From positions 12,958,001-13,022,000 of the forward strand of contig NC_088321.1 in assembly GCF_910592395.1 (NCBI RefSeq): a DNA stretch of 64,000 bases, written 5' to 3'. Both the position numbers and the translations under genes were made by a program. Each line of letters starts with the position of its first letter. Within the stretch, counting starts at the first letter, position 1. This DNA is from Lineus longissimus. Its lineage: Eukaryota > Nemertea > Pilidiophora > Heteronemertea > Lineidae. A model generated the notes under the pieces. The model was not told the DNA's origin, searched no databases, and saw only the letters and a list, made by a program, of their open reading frames with translations. Shown piece by piece: positions 55,504 through 64,000 of this stretch.

Positions 55504-56321
55504 GAAGCACTGATTTTGCTGAAAACATCATACTTTTCACATGGGAAGTCCACCATTCCCCTTGCATAATACTGAGTACAAAATAGATATAGCTTTAGGT
55601 TTATCAGTTATCATTTGAAACTATGTTTAAACAATTTCCTCAAAATCTAAATTAGCAATTAAAAGTTTGTTATTGGACACATATTGGTGATGACCACTTT
55701 GGAGGATGCCCAGACAGGGCCAATAACTTGCACAGTAAATACCGAGCAATGGTCTAAGTGCATAAGGCGAGCTACTACAATTTTGGAAAAGTTAATTTAC
55801 ATCTTTGGCATGGAAGTGAACATTACTCATGTATTTAATATTTACAATCGGAAGTGTTTATATTCTATCAGAAAACTCATGACTAACATTAATATGTATC
55901 ACACCCAGGTCAAAATATATATCGGGTCAGATTTGCAATTGAGACTGATAGTGCACTGAGCTAATTCTTTCTCTTTGGATATACATGTATATGGACCTAA
56001 TCAAGATATGATCGAACAAGAAAGAATTAGCCATTTTCTTTGCGAAAATGAGGACACGGGCCATCAGCTGAGCCAGCACGAGTTTACGGTTATCATCATG
56101 GGACTAGACATGTTCTACTTCTTAACTATAAAAGCTAACATTGGCATGATCAGGTCACCAGTTGGAAAGTCATTAGAAACCAGAGGTAAGTGTTATTTGA
56201 ATCAGTTAATTATTCAACATTTAACGGTGGAGTTTGAAAATCTTCCTTCGAATGTGAGAGACGCATCACAATTACGCTAATTTGCAAGTAAATTCTTTCA
56301 AATTTTGAAAATCGTGCTTCA

Positions 56322-56540
56322 ACACTCTAAAAAAAAGGTTTTTTAGCTTTAAAATACCCTTTTTAGGTTTCAATATGCACCCCGAAGAGTTTTTGCGGTA
56401 AAATGAAAAAAAAACCCTTTGCTAATGGTTATGAGATTGTGAAAAACCTCTAAGAGCTTTCCAACTTTGGGAAACCCTCCCCGGGATGCATTATTTGTGC
56501 TAAAAAGAATTTAATTTTTTTTAAACCTTCACATCCTTTA
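56322..56540. mobile_element. MITE of the AGAAATAAAGGC family, diverged copy
   Basis: Contains CACTCTAAAAAAAAGGTTTT, ATATGCACCCCGAAGAGTTT and CGGTAAAATGAAAA, matching 57160-57388. It lies ~350 bp upstream of the cathepsin start codon. Confidence 0.55.
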
Positions 56541-56682
56541 TTGTCAAGAGTGAAGGGAGAGAGACACATCGTAAATCTATAACGCTATTTCGCTCGAAAA
56601 TTTCAAAATTCTTTACCCCACGCACACGGTGATTTATGTGATACATAAGAGCAGAGCTCCTCAAGGTCCCGTGGTGCATTTT

Positions 56683-56780
56683 GACGACGACGACGACGAT
56701 GATGATAAGTATGATGGTGATGATGATGATGGTGATGATGGTGATGATGGTGATGATGATGCTAAAGATGATAATGAGAG
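56683..56780. repeat. GAT/GGT trinucleotide microsatellite
   Basis: Runs of GACGAC, GATGATGAT and GATGGTGAT. The short open frames on both strands across it are a by-product. It is about 110 bp upstream of the cathepsin L initiation codon, within the presumed 5' intron. Confidence 0.9.
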
Positions 56781-56889
56781 TAAAAATGAACGTGATGACT
56801 GGTGGTGATAATGACGACCTGCAATATACGAGGTTGTCTTATCATAAATTTCCTCAAACAAAATACCTCTATTTCTTTTCTCCTTTCAG

Positions 56890-61086
<4,197 letters not shown>

Positions 61087-61654
61087 ATGGCTGGTTGGCG
61101 TCGGGAAACACGCGGACGACCGATTGTCATGAGCACGGCCACATAAATTAGGCGCTCTGGTCTCAGAAACCATTTCACGTGGGCGCGGATAAAGACCTGT
61201 CATTCACAATGTTGAATTTCCTAACTACGCATGCTCTGTCGGTTTAACTTCCGCTCTGTTCGTTAGTGTCATTGACCTCTCGTGTGTTTATTTGTTTTGT
61301 ATTTTTTTGTATTTAGAAAATAATATTTAGAGTAGAAACATCGTTTTCTTTTGAAGGCACCAAGCAGCTGAAGTGATATTGTAAAAAACATATATATATA
61401 TAGAAAGCCCTGATTGAGGGCATGCTGATAGTTTTGTAATATTATATGAAATGAAATCAATCTCCCAATGAGAGGACTCCGCTTCATTTGCCTCCCGGAA
61501 GAGACTAACCGGAAGAGGCCAATGCACGCTAGTAAACAGAGCTAGTATCACTAAGCAACCGATACACGTACCAAGGTGAGGCCAGGAGATTGAAATGAAA
61601 TGTCACCCTGAAATCGGTCGCACCGCGTATGTTTGTACGTACTGTAAATTTTCA

Positions 61655-61670
61655 AATGCAATAAATTATT
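61655..61670 (+). terminator. candidate polyadenylation signal of cathepsin L
   Basis: AATAAA in GCAATAAATTATTTT lies about 575 bp after the cathepsin stop codon. No nearer canonical AATAAA was noticed. The 3' end is inferred. Confidence 0.4.
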
Positions 61671-62449
61671 TTAATTGGAATACATTCTTATGAGATATTA
61701 TTTATTTCAAGAAGCCTAAAGCTATGGTTAATCAGCAATCTTGCACTTAAGATAATGACTGAACCATGCTTAACCAACGTGAAGCGGATTGGTTAAATAC
61801 ATACCCTCCTAAGTGAGAGCATCACCAAACATTCTGATGAAGGCGCCCTAGCTGTCCTTCTAAGATCTAGGGCATTCTTTCATATCGTTCTAACCACTCT
61901 CGGCTGGCTGTTGAACTATAAACGTTTTTGGCCCGTTTTTTTCTCCTTAGAATGTTACAAAACACAGATCGTCGATCAAAAATAAATGCCTGGTCCTCGA
62001 TACTTTTCATTGCTTGTATACATTGGATTGCGCACCCGAGTTTTGAACGTATATGCCAACTGAATCTTGTTTTTGGTTTTCGCACGAATATATTTCGTTC
62101 CGGCCATGAATCTTTGAGATTGTGTACTTATAATGCCGAAAGACAAGAGAGGAACACAAACTCCGTAAATTCAGAAAAAGGATTTACTTAACTGAACAAG
62201 GAGTGCCAGAGTCTTGAAAGGTCAATGCTGGGCTTAGCCGGAAGCTGCACATTGTTATCAGTCCAGCCTCCGAGGTAACGAACCCGCTAAGCAATTTTCA
62301 CAAGGTGCGGCCAGGGTTATATACCGCGTCGACCATCAGGTAACGAATAATGGTCGACACGTATGACTGAACGCATTATCACCAATGATTCCCCGTTCAA
62401 GCCTCTTGGCTACATAAATAGGTTGCGGGTAATTCTACTTCGCATTCAT

Positions 62450-62556
62450 GCACAATATAATAATATACATTTGGTAAGGAATAAGACTGAGCCAACGGAG
62501 CACAATATAATAAAATACATTTGGTCAGGAATAAGGACTGAGCCTACTGAGCTGAG
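62450..62556. repeat. two-copy ~53-bp tandem repeat
   Basis: CACAATATAATAATATACAT with the following GGAATAAGACTGAGCC is repeated as CACAATATAATAAAATACAT with GGAATAAGGACTGAGCC. The rest of 61671-62885 shows no gene. Confidence 0.8.
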
Positions 62557-62890
62557 ATTTCCGTACAAAGACCAGGGCCGACCGAATTGAAACTCATATA
62601 GCGAAACTGGCGATCGTTGCCCTAACAACACCTATCAGCGGATAGTGTGCCAGCGCTGCAAAATGGCGGAATCCAAACGCTGTTAGCGAGCTGATAGGCT
62701 ATGCCACTGGTAGGCTATCGTGGTGGTAGGCCCTTTTCTTGGACCTAGGTTGGTCTATCGTTCGCTAGGAAATCTCTGGAACAGTTCCTCAAATATAGAG
62801 ATGCCATCCCTGCAGATAGCCTTCATTATGAATTTGCTGCATGTGACGGGTGACCCATAACCGAGGCTCGGGTATGAAAATGCTCCTAGA

Positions 62891-63970
62891 ATGTCGGCTT
62901 CATCGACATTGGTAATTACATGTACATTATTATCAAGATTCCAGAGTGCATGGGGCCTTAGCCAAAATCTCCTTTCCGAAAATTATACATCGCGTCTTTT
63001 TTATGCTAAAAACAGATCGCCACCTTCTGGCGTAAACGGTACATACGTATATCGATTAAGCCCTGAAGCCCAGGGAAACTTGAGGCCATAAGGTTTACGT
63101 CATCAGCATATGCAAAATTATTGAAAAAAAACTTGGATACACGCACACCAAAACCAGAGGCAGAAAGTTCTTTAAGTAGATCATCAGTGAACATAATAAA
63201 AAGAAGAGGGGATAGAATACACCCCTGACGAATCCACCTGGTTACTTTAAACGCTTCACAATACAATCACTTCACTATAATGTTCATTCCACACAACCAA
63301 TGCTCTAAGGCGGGAATATCATTCAATGATTCATAGAAAATGAGCCAATGGTTCAGAGGGATACCAGGTAGTGGCATATACAAGAGGCCATCATGCCAAA
63401 TACGGTCAAAGCATTTCTCCGCATCCAGACTACATACATATACAGGACTGGAGTTAGAGTTGAAGTACATGAAAGTGTCATGTAGATAAGCACATGCCTG
63501 ATCAGTACCAAGGCCTGACCTGAACCCAAATTGAGTGTCACAGCAATTTTGACAGTTCGGTCAAGTTGAATGAGGCATTCTAGAATTTTTGAATGACAAG
63601 TACTGACAGTTATTGGTCGATAGTTACCCGATACATTAGGATCCAAAGTAGGCTAATAATTTATTGTCCTCCAGACAAGCAGAATAAAACATAAATTTAC
63701 ATTTATCATATGTACGTGTGTCGCGCGCCTAACCTGGTTTGCCATAAGCTTTGATAGATGAACCCATGCCAGCACTTAACAAACTATAGGCTCTACGTTA
63801 AGCAGCAGAGACCCTCTGCTCTACATGACGAGATGAAATTATTACAAAACTTAACTCCTCGGATGTCGACTTCATTTACATTGGTAATTACATTATTATC
63901 AAGATGTCAGACTGGCCTGGGGCCTTAGCAAAAAAATCTCCTTTCCGAAAATTATACATCGAGTATTTTT
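62891..63970. repeat. ~105-bp direct repeats flanking LINE fragment
   Basis: ATTGGTAATTACAT..TATTATCAAGAT..GGGGCCTTAGC..CTCCTTTCCGAAAATTATAC occurs at ~62891-63001 and ~63859-63965 in the same orientation, about 0.97 kb apart, on either side of the reverse-transcriptase remnant. Confidence 0.8.
63006..63650 (-). pseudogene. CR1/L2-like LINE reverse transcriptase, frameshifted fragment
   Basis: Three consecutive minus-strand frames together show ordered RT motifs: NYRPITVSTCHSKILE (~63620), then SLDAEKCFDRIWHDGLLY (~63420), then RQGCILSPLLFIMFTDDLL (~63220) and FAYADDVNLMASS (~63110). Motif order and spacing fit the RT fingers and palm. At least two frameshifts break it. No endonuclease or C-terminal part is seen, so it is a dead fragment. 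Confidence 0.88.
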
Positions 63971-64000
63971 GATGTGTCTAAAATGTCGATTTTTTGAGTC

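Noticed and set aside
55684-56280. Two ~95-codon plus-strand frames as a gene
   Set aside because: No recognised motif, no convincing splice sites, and base composition like the intergenic surroundings.

Overview
This is intron-containing animal DNA. It carries split genes with GT-AG introns, a BEL/Pao retrotransposon, CR1/L2-like LINE debris and many foldback/MITE repeats. The gene content (an SLC8-type Na+/Ca2+ exchanger, a peptide-receptor-like class A GPCR, a cathepsin L) and the repeat style suggest a marine invertebrate. A deuterostome such as a cephalochordate or hemichordate is a plausible guess, but nothing in the window fixes the species.

Layout. 1-7,869: a young BEL/Pao LTR retrotransposon, with only the first ~303 bp of its 5' LTR lying outside the window. 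7,870-37,812: a tandem array of seven units of one complex repeat (full length ~4.5-4.7 kb). Full units carry, on the minus strand, a small two-exon gene for a secreted or signal-anchored protein of about 300 residues with a LamG/concanavalin-like look. Five copies keep the main exon open, one (U4) keeps only its 5' end and one (U5) is cut before the gene. U2 carries a 3.1 kb nested insertion. U3 and U4 share an internal deletion. Between U5 and U6 lies a second, 5'-truncated copy of the same BEL element at the same unit position, so the array expanded or recombined after the BEL insertion.

37,813-48,110: a repeat-containing flank, then a complete 11-exon plus-strand gene of 811 codons for a Na+/Ca2+-exchanger-like protein. 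It keeps the two Calx-beta domains but lacks the usual alpha-1 glutamate and has changed alpha-2 motifs. 48,111-49,845: MITE and LINE remnants. 49,846-52,015: a three-exon minus-strand class A GPCR (342 aa); a seven-copy 69-bp minisatellite has copied the splice acceptor of its second exon. 52,016-56,889: mostly unassigned, with a GPCR C-terminal relic, MITEs and a GAT microsatellite. 56,890-61,086: a complete seven-exon plus-strand cathepsin L gene (325 aa). 61,087-64,000: its 3' region, then a frameshifted minus-strand LINE reverse transcriptase flanked by ~105-bp direct repeats.

The three single-copy genes do not form a pathway. The most unusual parts are the LamG-like gene array, its entanglement with the BEL element, and the divergent exchanger. 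Exon coordinates were derived by eye from splice sites and phase. All family calls rest on motif reading, without database searches.
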